Shown piece by piece: positions 10,301 through 23,352 of a stretch of DNA of 64,000 nt. This DNA is from Cymodocea nodosa. Taxonomy: Eukaryota > Streptophyta > Magnoliopsida > Alismatales > Cymodoceaceae. Where the stretch lies: NCBI GenBank assembly GCA_036874045.1, contig CM072346.1, forward strand, positions 14,670,001 to 14,734,000, given 5' to 3'. The first letter of the stretch is position 1, and each line of letters begins with the position of its first letter. The notes under the pieces are model-generated. The model was not told the origin of the DNA. It saw nothing but the letters and a program-made list of their open reading frames with translations, and did no database searches. A program made the position numbers and the translations under genes.

Positions 10301-13017
10301 AATTGTGTGGAACTGGTTGACATCAACAATATTTTTCTAGCTTCAAATTGATAAAGAAACACAGACGTGTGCATTATTACATATTACAAGGTTACAGCAA
10401 TTCACTACGCTTTCCTTAAAAAATTCAATATTCTAATGGTGTTGGCACTTTAGTACAACATTTCAAAAGATGAAAAGAAAAATCATTTAAATGCCATTTA
10501 AAAAAAAATTCTGCCAACTGGAAAACTTTTGGAAAAATGGTTTGAAAAATTAAAAAAAGGTGACCACAAATGGACCACTTGTGTACCAAATGTCCAATAA
10601 GAAAACTAGCCATTATTTAGATATTCATTGCCATTATTTATGTCAACCATTGCCAAACTTTTACCAAAAACTGGTTAAACTGTAACTTTTAAAAATATAT
10701 ATATATTGAACGTTTGTAATATGCCATTTCCATTTTTAAAAATTGATAGTGAGTTATTATAGACTAGTCATATATGACAAGTAAAAGTCCATGTTCCATA
10801 ACGTCAACGTATTGCATGAAAATTAAACTTCAAGAGTAAGTGGGATGACAACAAGGCTGGGAATCAAACAATAATACCACTATAGATCATTATAGATTTC
10901 TGATTATTGTAGTCACCACATTACTCTCATAGCCTGTGATCATTATATACTCAAAAAGAAGAAGGAAATAGCTCATTAAAAAATATTGGCACTCACTCCA
11001 CACTTGTCAACGATTTTCCAATTCCTAAAATTTCTGTCATGTTGCACCCATTAATAAAACTCTATATTTTTCTAAAAAACTTTGAGTACTTCTACCTAAT
11101 GAAATGAGTTACGATAATTTGTTGAGACAAACTACCAGTGCAACATATAAAACTAGGCAAAAGAATAATCAAACTAAATAATTTCAAAACAACAGTATAT
11201 AAATAAAATGGTCATCTCAAAAAGTGTTTAATAATGACCTGATATTTGATTTGTGTATGAAAATTCCACTAGCATAATAATTTAGATTCAACTTCTAATA
11301 GGTTAGCCATGGTCTTTTTTAACAAGCCATTTGAATGAAATTCTTGCCAAAGATTCTAACACAAATCCTTTTCAAAAAAGCTGAAATAAACACCAAAGGA
11401 TTCTTGGCTTCCAGTGAGAAACCATTTCACCCAAAAGTATACGAAGCTAGGGATTCTAGATAGAAGTCATTTGGAAATTCATATTAATCTTTTTTTTGAA
11501 TAAAATATAGTTTATGATGTAAAATAGTCATGTTCAAACTTAGATTTTTAATTTGGATTTTCAAATTCAAACATTCAAAATGAGTTTACATGGATTAGGA
11601 TATTATCTAAAATCAGATAAATGTGTCAGTTATGAATTTGAATATTAATTGGATAGATTTGGATTATGAGGATATTAAACAGACACGAATCCAGATGCAT
11701 TTACCAAGTCCAAATATACTCCGTTTACAACCCTATGGAAAACAAAGAAAATCATTGCAATATAAAGCAACCAGCAGGCAAGCATGTGACAGAAGAGAAA
11801 AATATGCAATTTTCCTAACACTTGAATAAATAAAAAAACACACAAGTTTAGTCATCTTCTAGTTGTTGGCTACAGTACAAAAATGAAGGAAAATAACTAT
11901 TCCAGCTTAGTTACGAACAGCTTCATTGCATTTTCTTTTAAAAGTGATAATTATAATTAGTAATAGCATATAAACATGAAAGGCAAATATAAAATCAAGA
12001 AAAAAAAACCTCTTCATCTTCGGCCTTCTTGTGGAACGACCGAAGCCTGTCAAACTCCTGCTCTGCCAACTTAACCTCGAACCCCAAGTTACTCAGCTTA
12101 GAATCGTACTTGCTCAATGTGTCCTCCAACAACTCCTTGTACAGAGGCGTAGAAGTCCTCGTCCACCTAACCTCCTCACTGCCCGGCGTCAAATCCACCG
12201 TGATGGTCCTCTCCTCCTCCACCCTCCTACTCACAATGTTCCAATTTGCTGGCCCCTCATCCTTCTCCTCCGTGAGAAGCACCCCCAAGTCCCCCACTAC
12301 CGCACACTCCGGCGTCCTTGGAAACGCAATACCCCTTGACCTCGTATCCTCCTCTTGAAAGTCCTCCACCAACCTCCTGTAGTCATCCAACTTCATCCCT
12401 TCCACCACCTCAACGCCAGACCTCCCATCTTCACCACCTTCCTTCACCAAATCCTCTCGCTTCTCTCTCCTACCCCTCCAAATCGAGCAAAGCTGGGTCG
12501 TTCTCGCCAACCGGGATGCCAGATTTCCCATGGTCTCCTTCTCCGGCCTCGACTCCGGTTTCCCGAGCCCAAATACCTTGATTATCCTCTGCGGACCCTG
12601 GACTCGCCTCCTTAGTGGCGCTGGGGGTGGTAACAGTGGGCGCTGCTCTATCCGGGAAATCGGCTCCTTCACCGCTCCCTCCTGCGATGGGTGACTGTGC
12701 TTCTGTTTCTTCGTGGCGGGTGTGGTGGTCGCGGCGGCTGAAGGCGCAGCAGATGGCGAGGGGAAGCAGACTTCGACAAAGCAGCGCTTGCGGTTGTCGG
12801 TTAGGGCGCCCATTGGACAAGAACAAGGAGGTGGTGGTGGTGGTGATGGGATTTCGTTTCCATTTAGAAAGGGACCATCGCCAGCGCCCCGGGGCAACGG
12901 GGCCGCACGGAGTTGGGATTTAGGGTTTGACTTAGACGGGTAAGGCGGAGGGTCAGAGCGACGGAGGTGGCTTTTTCTTTTCGAGACCGGAGGAGAATTC
13001 ATCAGATGAATGGCCAT
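7373..13017 (-). CDS. ESD4: Ubiquitin-like-specific protease (ESD4/ULP1 SUMO protease), 582 aa, nine exons
   Basis: Cysteine protease (family C48) that matures SUMO and removes it from targets, usually at the nuclear envelope. Exons: 12010-13017, 10049-10131, 9872-9977, 9647-9745, 8694-8786, 8470-8589, 7940-8043, 7723-7795 and 7373-7435. All join in phase with GT-AG borders and end in TAG. Exon 1 encodes a poorly conserved Pro/Arg-rich N-terminal region. The catalytic domain begins near PFAPLTEEEE and continues with WLNDEVINLYLELLKERE, FFNTFFYKKLTGG, the His in VHWCLAIIN, the Asp in LQYLDSLGG, and QKNGWDCGMFMLKY with the nucleophile Cys and upstream Gln. The end MNYFRRRTVKELLSLRAE matches the family C-terminus. 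All catalytic residues are present, so it should be active. The first intron is 1.9 kb. ESD4 versus the paralogues ELS1/ULP1A cannot be separated here. Confidence 0.93.
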
Positions 13018-13702
13018 TTTAAATTGTAATAGTTTAATATTATTAAACGAGAAATTTTTATAATTAAAATTTATAATAAAATTATTGTATGCGTTTAAAT
13101 AAATTATTGTAATGTGTCAAGAGAGTGACCCATTGATAAAAATCGAGTGAAAGAAACGAATGCCTAATGTTGAGAGAGGAAGAGTATGGAGAGAGTGGAA
13201 AATGAAACAGATGAGAGCTGAAATTAAATATTAGCATTTCATATTCTCTTATTAAATCATTAATGTCTATAAAATTATACGCAACATCAATTTAATTATA
13301 GATCATTTCAACAATGCGAGAAACATACCTTAATTATGTTTGATTGTAATGGAATGTAATATAATTAAATTATATTCTAATATTAAAATTTTTGTAGTTA
13401 TATTTCTAAAATTTAATTTGAAATTTTGGTAATTATGGATTTAAATTTGATTCTAATGTTGTTACTACAAATATACCTTCTTATAATTTAGATTTCAATA
13501 TTTTAGGTACTCACAATTAAAAATATTGTAGACACTTATTCGACGACAAAGATTGCATATGAAACAGATGTCTTTCATTTATAAATATTTATTTCATATA
13601 TAATCTTTTTAAATTGATATATTTCAATTTTAAATATTTTTTAATGTTTAAGATGCACGTGCTGGGCACGTGAAACGAACCCTAGAAATATCATTCCTTC
13701 GC

Positions 13703-13733
<31 letters not shown>

Positions 13734-13770
13734 CAAACTCAGGAACACCGTCTTCTTCTTCCTGCCTCCC
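13018..13770. promoter_or_regulatory. Divergent promoter of SUMO protease and WDR89-like gene
   Basis: A 753-bp AT-rich interval between two divergent start codons. The WDR89-proximal end has two perfect CACGTG G-boxes (13656-13661 and 13667-13672), then a telo-box-like aaccctag (13678-13685) and a (CT)13 tract (13707-13732). All lie within about 115 bases of the ATG, so they are near the core promoter or 5' UTR. G-boxes are bHLH/bZIP sites, telo-boxes are common in growth-related genes, and CT tracts are common in plant 5' leaders. Function here is inferred. Confidence 0.5.
13707..13732. repeat. (CT)13 microsatellite in the probable 5' UTR of the WDR89-like gene
   Basis: Thirteen uninterrupted CT units end 38 bases upstream of the start codon. 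Such Y-patch or CT tracts are frequent in plant 5' leaders. Confidence 0.9.
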
Positions 13771-16700
13771 ATGGACATGGCAATGGACATGGAGACGGAG
13801 GACACGCCGTCCCCCTCCGCCTCCAGGCGCCTCGCAGTCAAGAACAACATCCAGACCAACTTCGGTGACGACTACGTCTTCCAGGTCGCGGCCAGGTATA
13901 CTCGCCAGCACCTAAATAACACACCTTCGGACTTTTGTTATTGTTTATGGTGTTCATCTATTTTTCTTATTGTCGATGTGTTTAAAGTCGGGAATTTTCG
14001 ATTATGGCGGTGTCGCTGTCGACGAACACGATCAAGCTGTATTCGCCAGTGACGGCGCAGTACTTGGGGGAGTGCAAGGGGCATCGTGGGACCATCAACG
14101 AGATTTCGTTCTCGATGCCGGATCTGGTGGACGTGATTTGCTCTTGCTCTTCTGATGGGACGGTCAGGGTTTGGGACACGAGGACTTTCAAGCAGGTTTG
14201 AGTTGTGAGCTTGTTGCTTGAGATTGTTTTGCTAGTTCACGCATGTTCATTGGGAAAAAAAAGCACAAAACAGTGCTTTCAAGTAAATGCCTTCGACTTG
14301 AAGGGACATTCTGAACTGTTAATTTCATTCGGAAATTCTGACGGTGACGAGACGGAGAGATTTTTCCAATTGTTTGATTCGTTTATCATAACTTGGTAAG
14401 TTTAGAATTAAGTATCTTTACACGATAGTTGATCTCCCTAATGCGATTGAATGCTAGCTACGCACGCCAAGTTGGGCAATCTCAAGGATAAGATCGATCC
14501 TTGGGATGGAAGAAAGGGTGTGGGGTGTGGTGCCAAGCAAAGGATGTTGTGTGAGGAATTGCTTGACCAGGCGATACTGAATAGACGTGTGCAACATGAA
14601 TTGGTCAGGGGAGATCGGGTTTATGTTGTTGATAGTGGCGGTTGTATTGCATTTACTGAACTTCCTTGTGGTAGTTGCAGTCCTGTTGTGTTGCTGTCCC
14701 TCCTTAATGAGCCTGGGTCATGGACCTTTACTGAAGGCTTGTGCTTGGCACTTGGGTCTAGTATTTGGTCAGAAATTATTCTTTGGATATATTAAGGTAT
14801 TACCCTTGTGTTGGACTATGTAATATTCATCAATGCCTGGAACTGGTTTACTTGGTTGGCAATGATGAAGTGATTTTCATTTAGGCATTGACTAAGGCCC
14901 ACTCTCAAGACTCCTCTACTCCATAGTGTGCTGTATAAGAAGATGTTGCAAATTAGATATGCTCACTTACTAGGTTTGCAACTTGCAAGCGATGGTTTTA
15001 TCATCCTCCCATTTATGCACGTCCCCTTATTTTTTTTGATCCACAACCCTTAATTGAATTGAATTTATGGTAATCTGATTTTTTTTTATGACAGAAAATT
15101 GGAGTTGATACAACTATATGATCCTTCTAGTTTGATGTTTAGTTTACCATCAATCAGCAAAGGTACCCTATGAGGCACTCATTTTAGATGGTATTTGGCC
15201 TTCTAGTTGAGAAAACCATATTAATTAAGCATCAAATTCACATTGGAAACGTTGTTTAGCTGAGAAGAGCTCATAGAAATTCATTGTGTTTGTATCTTAA
15301 GTTTGTTGTCAATGGTTTATGTATTGTTCTTCTATAAATAATGATAAGGGTAGGGCAGTCATTTCTTTTCGATGAGCAGTTAATTGTCCATTAACTTAGT
15401 TAATATTTCTTTAAAGGAATGGTAGTTAAGAATTAACATGATGACATTAAGTGTGTGTGAACAGATTACATGCTCCTGGAAAGTGTAAGGGCTTTGGCTA
15501 GGTACAAAAGCTAAAGGAGTGGACCTGGTTGGAGCCCTTGCAGTCTTCATTGATCTCCTCCGAGTAGAACCTTAAGGGAACCTAGCTATCCTACCACTGT
15601 TGTCATGTTTAAATGTCCATAAAAGGTAGGTCAGGAGGTAGAAGCATGAGAGCTAACTAGGAGTCAATTAGGGCCACCAACAACCTAGTAGTGGTTGATG
15701 GACAGACTAATCAAGTGGATGGTCCATTGAGGATTGAGTAGAAAAAACACAACATGGTGAGCGCACATCTAGCAGTAGGGGAGTCACCATTCACCAATGT
15801 AATAGATGAGGAGATCAATATAGAAGCTTAGTTATTAGCATATATCATGTCACACATTATTGACAGCATAGAACTACTTTCCTCTACATAATTCCATGGT
15901 TATTGTATGATTATTTTGTTATTCTTGCAATGAGGCTAGTTTGTTGAAGGCTTTTTGTCATGGGTTGCTTCAAGTGGCTTTAATGGTTAAGGTTTGTTTC
16001 ATGTGGCTTTAGTGGCTAGCAATGGGTAAGTAGTGTAATCTTCAATGCTTGTTTAGTCATGTCCAATCAACAAATTATATGCACAGAGCAATTGTAGGTT
16101 GTTCTGTCCATGGAATGATGTAATTTTTAACAATTGTGGGCCTGCTAGAGACCCTGGAAGTGATGTCAAGCTCACTTCTAGTGACAATAAGGTCTTGCTG
16201 TTGTTTTTTACTATGACACATGATTGGCATGATCTATCTTTTAGGTGCATATTAATGATGTTCATCCGTCAAACAAGATTCCCCATCCATCCATATTGTC
16301 AAAGATCACTCACACTTTATTCCTTTATATGGCCTGTAGTGGTGAGTTTTGCTAACTGTTGTTTTTGGGCTAACATTTAGTTGATATTCTCTGGTATTTT
16401 GTACAAGGATCTAAAATCTAAATCTACCCACTTTGTATAGATTGCTTCAACTATTGTTTAACCATGGCCTAGGCCAATTATTTATTCAAAATATGGTTCA
16501 ATTACATAAGAAGAAATACTTCTACTAACTGGTTTCAAAATGTGGTGCCATTTGTCATTGATCATGAGCTCACACACTGTTAGTAGCTTCTTTGTATTTT
16601 AGATCTCCATGGTATTTCAATGAAAACCTGCTAGGTTGATCAAAAGTGATTAGACTGCTGGTTTAGTTTGTAAAGACAATGATTTTGTGGAGGGTTGAGC

Positions 16701-19700
16701 TCTTGAGTTCAAGGCTGTTTACCAATTTATGCAAATAATGGGATGTCAATGTTTCCTACACAAATGATAAATAAAGGCAATTCAATTAGTACCATTTCAT
16801 CTTATTCCTTTGATGGTTTTCTTGTTAACAATAATCTTTTTCATCACTTTCCACACTTCCTGAACTTGATCAGCTTGCCTAAAAGACTTGTAGCATGGTT
16901 TTCCCACACTACCAGACCTGATTGACTTTCCAGATTTCCACTTCTTAAAATGGATCATTGATGTAGCTTTTCACTTATGCATGCATGGAATTTTCAAGAC
17001 ATAACGAGTGCTTTTTTTATTTGTTGATTATTCACATTTTTATTGCATTACCTTAGGTATCCATGGTACGAGTTGGCTCCTCCAAAGAAATATATAGTTT
17101 TTGTATTGGGGGTTCAGCCAATAATCTTCTTGCCGCTGGATGTAATTCTGAGGTATCTTTTACAGTGTATTTGTTGTCATTTTTTTCTTGTATCGTTTCA
17201 ACATCTGAGTTATCTAAATTCTTCATTTTTTTATTGTATACTTAAACAAGCATATGTAAATACTAAATCAATATCTTTGTGAACATTGAGGAATCAATAT
17301 CTTTATAGCTAGCTGTTTTGAGTTACACGAAATTTGAATAAATCTCCACTAGGCTTGAACAGATCTGTCCGCATGATTGTAGAATTCTTCTGTACCTATG
17401 CTTTGATGAATAATACCTATGCTTCTTCTGTACTAGATGGCCAACATTGTTTTTATTTGATGGCACAAAGTCAGTCAAGTAATAGAAACTCATGTTTTTA
17501 CCACAACTTATGGGCTTCCACAAAATTAAGTACATGGACATTTTCAACATTCTTTTGCTCAATAACTTGCTCTTTAACGAATTCTCGGTAAATAGGAATT
17601 TCTCTTTGCTTTCACGTTTTATTTATTTTTTCGGTGAACCTTATTATAGAAGTTTTAGAGGGTTTGGAAGAAATGGAAACTTTTCATGCTCTAACTTGGT
17701 GTATGCTGTATGTTGTATCTCCTGAATAAATGATGTATTAGTAAAACAGTAGCAATATATTGTATGCCATTTAATTTGTTTCATTCAAACAATTTTATAT
17801 GCAGATTATTTTCTGGGATGTGAGAAATGGAAAACAAATTCTATCTTTAGGAGAATCACATATTGATGATGTTACCAAGGTCTGTGCTTCTTTAAAATGA
17901 CATATTTGTATTAGTTGTTGGACATTGATTTCAACGATATGCTTGTCATTAATGTACATTTGTGCCAAGAGGATAATAACATCTATTTTATCAGGAAAAT
18001 AGAAACTAAAACTGCAGTAAATATTTGTCAGGTACAGTTTGCTCCCAATCAGAAGAACAAGCTTATATCATCTTCTGTTGATGGACTACTCTGTATCTAT
18101 GATACTGACGGGCCCATTGATGTCGATGAGAACTTGGAAAGTGTATGTGCTCGCACAGTACCTCTCTTTTTAACTTCATCAAAGTTCAATAATTGGCTCT
18201 TGTTACAATTTAGCAAGCAGGGGCACTCCATTCTGTTACATAAATTAGTGACTTTTATGAAGACAAATACATTTGCTTCATGTATGTATGTACGAAGACA
18301 AATAGATTTGCTTAGTATAGATTTGACTTGTTGTTTGACTGTTACTTTGAGTGAACTTCATGCTTTGAATACAGGTAATGAATGTAGGAACTTCAATTTC
18401 CAGATTTGGCTTCTTTGGTCAAAGGAATCAAAAGCTTTGGTGTTTGACACACATTGAGACATTGAGGTTTGGGCTTTTTTATATATATTGAATTTTTATC
18501 AATTCTAATAAAGTGATGTGCTGGCACTTGTTTTCTATATCTACCATGCCAGGGGAAAAGGAACGTGGTGGACATGATTTCTCATCATAAAACCAGCTGA
18601 CTGGTTTGATTGACCAGCTTGGTGATCTCATCAATCAGAGGAATAAATCATATACAGGCCTTTTGATGATAGATCATTAATTAATTTCCTGACAAAATAA
18701 ATATTGGTTTTCATATTGAACCCTACAATTGACAAGCTGGAAAAAAGAAAATGTTGAGAAATTTGAATTGAGCTTAAAATTGAATTGAATACCATTCATA
18801 AAAAGAATGGAAGTTAAACAGTCTGTGTTGCAAATGTTTTTTTACAATATCATTTGAGAATTTTTCCCATATTAATTTTATCCGGATATCTACTGTGATT
18901 GCTTTGGCAAAATTTCTGTTCAACTCCTTCGCAATTTGCTGCATAGATGAAAAAATTAATTTCTTCTATCATGGGTGCTCTTTTGTCGTGATTCTTATAA
19001 GTTGTGCTCTATACATCTCTCTGTTTCAGACACTTTCAATGCGTTCTTAAATTTCTTTTATTTTCCAGTATATGGGATTGGCAAGATGGAAGGAAAGAAA
19101 TTGAATTTGAAGAGGCGCGTTCTTTGGCTTCCGACAATTGGAATCTAGACCATGTATGCTTCCTACAATACCGGAAGATATAAACCAGTTTCTAACAATT
19201 CGTATAATTTATTCTATTTAAATTGCCTAGTACTAGTTTTTTATCAGCACCCCATACCCTTCTTTCTTTTATCTGCCTCATTTAGAAAAAGTGATGCACG
19301 CCAAGATTGAATTTCCATGACAAAAGCAAAACCACATAAAGATTTCTAAAGTGAAGCCAAAATCTGTTTCCCACGTTTTCTTAAAGCACACCGTCAATTT
19401 ACAACATTTTATTAGTGGCTAAAATTTCCAATTTCTTTGTTGCATCTCAATTGGCAGATCGATTATTTTGTGGATTGCTTCTATTCAGAAGCAGATGATC
19501 AGATGTGGGCAATCGGAGGGACCAATGCAGGGACATTGGGTTACTTCCCCCTATGCTTTGATGGTTCAGGCACAATTGGGTCGGCTGAAGCTATTCTTGA
19601 AGGAGGCCACTCGGGAGTTGTGAGAACCATACTGCCCGTTTCAAGCACACATGGTGACGCCGCTAGAAGGCAGGGCATTTTTGCATGGACCGGAGGTGAA

Positions 19701-19826
19701 GATGGTCGGCTGTGTTGCTGGTCGGTGGATGAGTCGTTGGACGCCAAGCATTCGTGGGTTTCAAGCACAATGGCAATGAGATCTCCCAAGTTCCACAGGA
19801 AGAAGCACAGGCATCACCCTTACTGA
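13771..19826 (+). CDS. WDR89: WD40-repeat protein, WDR89 homologue, 386 aa, eight exons
   Basis: Predicted beta-propeller scaffold protein. Plant WDR89 homologues are widely conserved but poorly characterised. Exons: 13771-13895, 13988-14195, 17057-17152, 17805-17879, 18032-18142, 18375-18466, 19069-19153 and 19458-19826. The phases join exactly. WD40 blades are visible as GHRGTINEISF and CSSDGTVRVWDTRTF (repeat end WD), IIFWDVRNGKQI, LISSSVDGLLCIYD, KLWCLTHIETLSIWDWQDGR, WAIGGTNAGTLGYFP and FAWTGGEDGRLCCW. The C-terminus is basic (RKKHRHHPY), as in other plant homologues. Intron 2 is 2.9 kb and holds unrecognised sequence, including an incidental 114-codon frame at 14451-14795. The start was chosen as the first ATG after the CT tract, and the N-terminus is Met/Asp-rich (MDMAMDMETED). 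Confidence 0.9.
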
Positions 19827-21996
19827 AATATTAGTGTACATATATCATTTCCAAGGACACAGGTCAGTTCTTTAGGAGTTCACTGAAGTTGATTGTGGTG
19901 TTGTTTCTGTAATTATTTTCTCCCATGGAAGATAATGTGAAATGAAGAATTTTCAGTTGATTGGATCTCCTTTTCATTTTCTCTAATTCAAAAGGGTTTT
20001 GCAAGAAGGGGGAGAGGAATAAATTGCTTACATTGATGGGAAAATGAATACCAAGATTGCTAGACAGTTTAAGTACATAAATTTCATTCAAGTTGGTTGT
20101 TCACTTGATAAACTTTTACAATAAATCTCAGGTTCTATTTGTTTCAAATTCTGGTTTTCTTGATTATAACCTGAAATTGAAACAAATAGTAATGATATGA
20201 TAAATTATGATGAAAATCAGGAACACTTTGTATGGTAACTTCACAAATTACAAAATGCATAATTTATTTTTTGTTTGAGTACGAACCTATGATTTGAATT
20301 ACGCTTTTTTTATGTTCAAATATTGAGGATCTTAACCGAATATTATTAATCTACAATATATCTATAGTATTTCAAGATCAAATCAATTTTAGTCCTGCAC
20401 CCATAAAGTGTGTATAATCTTGATTGTGTATAATTTCTATTTCATAAAGTCTAAATCGAATGATGCCCAAGGCAGGTAAAAATATTATCAATGTAAGAAG
20501 CCATCAATTCCATTTATATAAGCCAATTTTGCAAATCCAAGATCTTTTATAATAAGTTTGTATTTTTAAGAAATGTTGTAAAGTCAAGGATTTCAGTTTG
20601 GTAACGTGATTATTTAGATGTGACATGAAAACAACTTAAATTTTTTCAAAAATATTTACAACTTTATTTTTTTTCATTTAGCATTTGTAGTTTTTAAGTT
20701 AAAGTATGAATGATTCATTTAATAGTAATTATTCAAAAATATTAGCGTATTTCACTACGTTAAATCAAATGACTATTACCAAACATAATGAGATGATTGC
20801 CAATAATCCACATAATATATATCATTCAAGTAAGCCTTATATTAATTAGATGAAAATGATTTTTCTATATCAAGGAAACTTAAATTTAAATCAGATTTTT
20901 GAGAGAAGAAAAGTTAAATTTAAATCTAAAGAAAGAACATCACCAACAAAAATTTTCCTGCTGAAAGATCCAAATCAAATTAATTTGAACCCAATTTAAC
21001 AGTCCCTTGTGTAAAATCACACACTTCTCTTTAGAAAAAAAGAATCATGACTCATAAAACTCAAATCATTACACATTTCTGCAAAATATCTCATGTTGAA
21101 AATTCTTAACACATTTTTGCTCATATCTTGTACATAACAATCATATCTCATGCAGGAATTTTCATGTCTCATGAGAGTCCTAGTCATGCATGGCTCATCA
21201 GAAACTGATGATCTCTCATTTATGGGAATTCAATGGCAAGTTATGGGAAAGACATCTCATATAATTATCCTATTCTTATCTCACATAATTTTCAACAAAT
21301 CTCATATAAGTTTGAATAAAACTATTCTATTCTCATCTAATCTTACCCAAGTTATATGACCTCAACATCAATCATGAACTCATACAACAATGATTGACTG
21401 AGGGCTTGGAATAAGTAACATTGTGCAGTACATAATCTACCATTTTTAAGTAGAGAATAATAAATCAAATAGAAATTAAAATAATAAACAAAATCTCTTG
21501 AATGAAGTTCAATATTTTTATGACTGGAAACTATATAAACTTGGCTTGATCAAGGCATGGATTAATAAACAGCTTCAAACTCATAACTATTGAAATTGTA
21601 ATATATATATCAACTGCTGGATACAAACATTTTTCTGTCGTTATATTTAAAATTTTTTGCTCAATATTCTAAAAAAAGGACAATCTTGCCTTGATGCCAT
21701 ATACAATGTCAGAAAAAACACTAATTATATTCCACATTAACTGGTCAGAGGAGTAAAATCCATTACAATCATTATTTAAAAGGATTCAGACTAAGATGAA
21801 CACACACACTATATGCGACATATCACGCAACAACTTGTTAGTCAAGTTCTGCACAAGGGGGAATAGAGTAAAATGATTGATATCCAAAGTTTCAGCAACA
21901 AATCTTGAAGAAAATGGATGAGAAATCCAAACATGGCAAGAGAACGAGCTTGAGATGAGAGAATTGTCATCATTCACGCATATTATCAGCAAAAAA
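19827..21996. other. Convergent intergenic region
   Basis: 2.2 kb between the 3' ends of the WDR89-like and TOG genes. It is AT-rich with no recognisable gene. A short inverted repeat lies at 20135-20189. A stretch near 21040-21350 is rich in repeated ctcat words but I could not identify it. Confidence 0.55.
20135..20189. repeat. Short inverted repeat (possible hairpin or miniature element)
   Basis: ctatttgtttcaa at 20135 is answered by ttgaaacaaatag ending at 20189, a perfect 13-base inverted pair. A second nested pair (caggtt / aacctg) lies just around it. It may be a stem-loop near the WDR89 3' end or a terminal-inverted-repeat remnant. Confidence 0.4.
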
Positions 21997-23352
21997 TTAC
22001 TGCTGTAGATGAGTGATCTTCAGAACAGATTGTGCCGAAATTGGTGGCAAGCTAGATGAACAGAATTGCTGCCATGACTCTTCTGTGGGTGACACTTCAG
22101 CATTGTCTTTCTCTCCATCGTTTTCTCCACTGAATGCCTCACGCACGGTGATTGCTATGCTTCGTGCTGCCTCGCGTGCCTCCGGCAGCCGATCTATTAG
22201 TAGCTCGGCCGCGATCTTGAGGAGATTGGCCAGCCCAAATTCTCTCATAACTTGAGTGTTCTGAAGAAAAAGGTAAGAAATCAATGCAACGTTGATTGGA
22301 ATTACAAGTTTTTCAGGAAAAAAATTGAACTTGAATGTGTTATGTGGAAATGGATTACCATTTTGGATACACAATTGGAGATGGAAACTGCTGCTTTGGC
22401 CCTCACTTTGAGGTTGGAGTGCTTGACAAAACCCTGGAGCTTCTCAAGCAATGGGATCGGAGGCACAGAACCGGCCATCTGCTTCAGAGACCTCTCGGCT
22501 TCCTCGCAGACGAATCGCTTGTCTTGAGACGCTTTCAGAAGCAGCTGCAGCAGCTGCGCGGGGCAAGAAAAGGAAACAATCACATGGAGATGCAGCTCCA
22601 AGGAATCAATCCACCATGGAAGAAGAAGCAAGACTCCCAGAGGTGCAAAGAAGGAATTTGGTGGTATACCAACTGGTCGAAGGAGGATGATACTCCACCA
22701 TCGTCTGTGGCTGAGGGAAGAAGGTGTTTGCCGAAGGACACAAAGATGTCGGCGCACGCCATGATCGACGTCTTGCACAGCCCACTCCTGGGGTTCTTCA
22801 TGGCCTTCACCATCACCAACATGACCTCGTTCCTACCAAACGAATGAAACCAAGTGATGGATGTGTTCCAATTCCAATGACAAATCCAAGAACCAACCAC
22901 ATGTTGTGTTGAATACGAGGAGAAGAGGTGCGGTGGCTTACAAGAGGGGGAGCAGATGGGAGGGGTGATGCAGCGCCAAGCGGCGGACGTCGTTCAAAAC
23001 TTCGCAAACCCTAGTCCAGTCCCTGCAATCCAGTTCCTCCAACAGACCCTGATCGAAGCCACAAAAAAAAAACCCTAATCATGCCCTGGGCTCAGATCCG
23101 AACACACACAACAAGGCAGAAAGAATGAAAGAAATCGGCCACCTCGATCTTGGCGTCGGGATCGTCGAGTCCCCGGAGGTCCTCGGAGGCGACGTACTCG
23201 AGGGACGCTTCGCCCGGGGGTTTGGGGGCCGGCGGGGCGTTCTCGTCGTTGGCGGTCGCCGTGGGGGGAACGGCATCGACCTTGGCGACCTTCCGTGGCC
23301 TCTCCTGGGCCGCTGCGGTTGGGATGGCGTTGTCGAGAGACCTCAGAGCCAT
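21997..23352 (-). CDS. TOG/ARM-repeat protein (CLASP/TOGARAM-like), 312 aa, five exons
   Basis: Small helical-repeat protein related to the TOG domains of CLASP/TOGARAM microtubule regulators; plant members are mostly uncharacterised. Exons: 23143-23352, 22942-23048, 22670-22832, 22359-22553 and 21997-22260, joining in phase. The N-terminus MALRSLDNAIPT is typical of the plant family, followed by a Pro/Ala-rich stretch and YVASEDLRGLDDPDAKIE. The helical region runs GLLEELDCRDWTRVCEVLND, then MLVMVKAMKNPRSGLCKTSI, LLQLLLKASQDKRFVCEEAE, KVRAKAAVSISNCVSK and LLIDRLPEAREAARSIAI. It ends SLPPISAQSVLKITHLQQ. A microtubule role is inferred from the domain only. The gene is convergent with WDR89 and divergent from the plastid protein gene. 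Confidence 0.88.

Noticed and set aside
12029..12943. Several plus-strand frames opposite the SUMO protease first exon
   Set aside because: They are antisense to a well-supported exon and have Pro/Ser/Arg-rich translations without domains.
14451..14795. 114-codon frame inside WDR89 intron 2
   Set aside because: No recognisable domain. It lies between correctly phased WD40 exons and ends in a hydrophobic low-complexity run.
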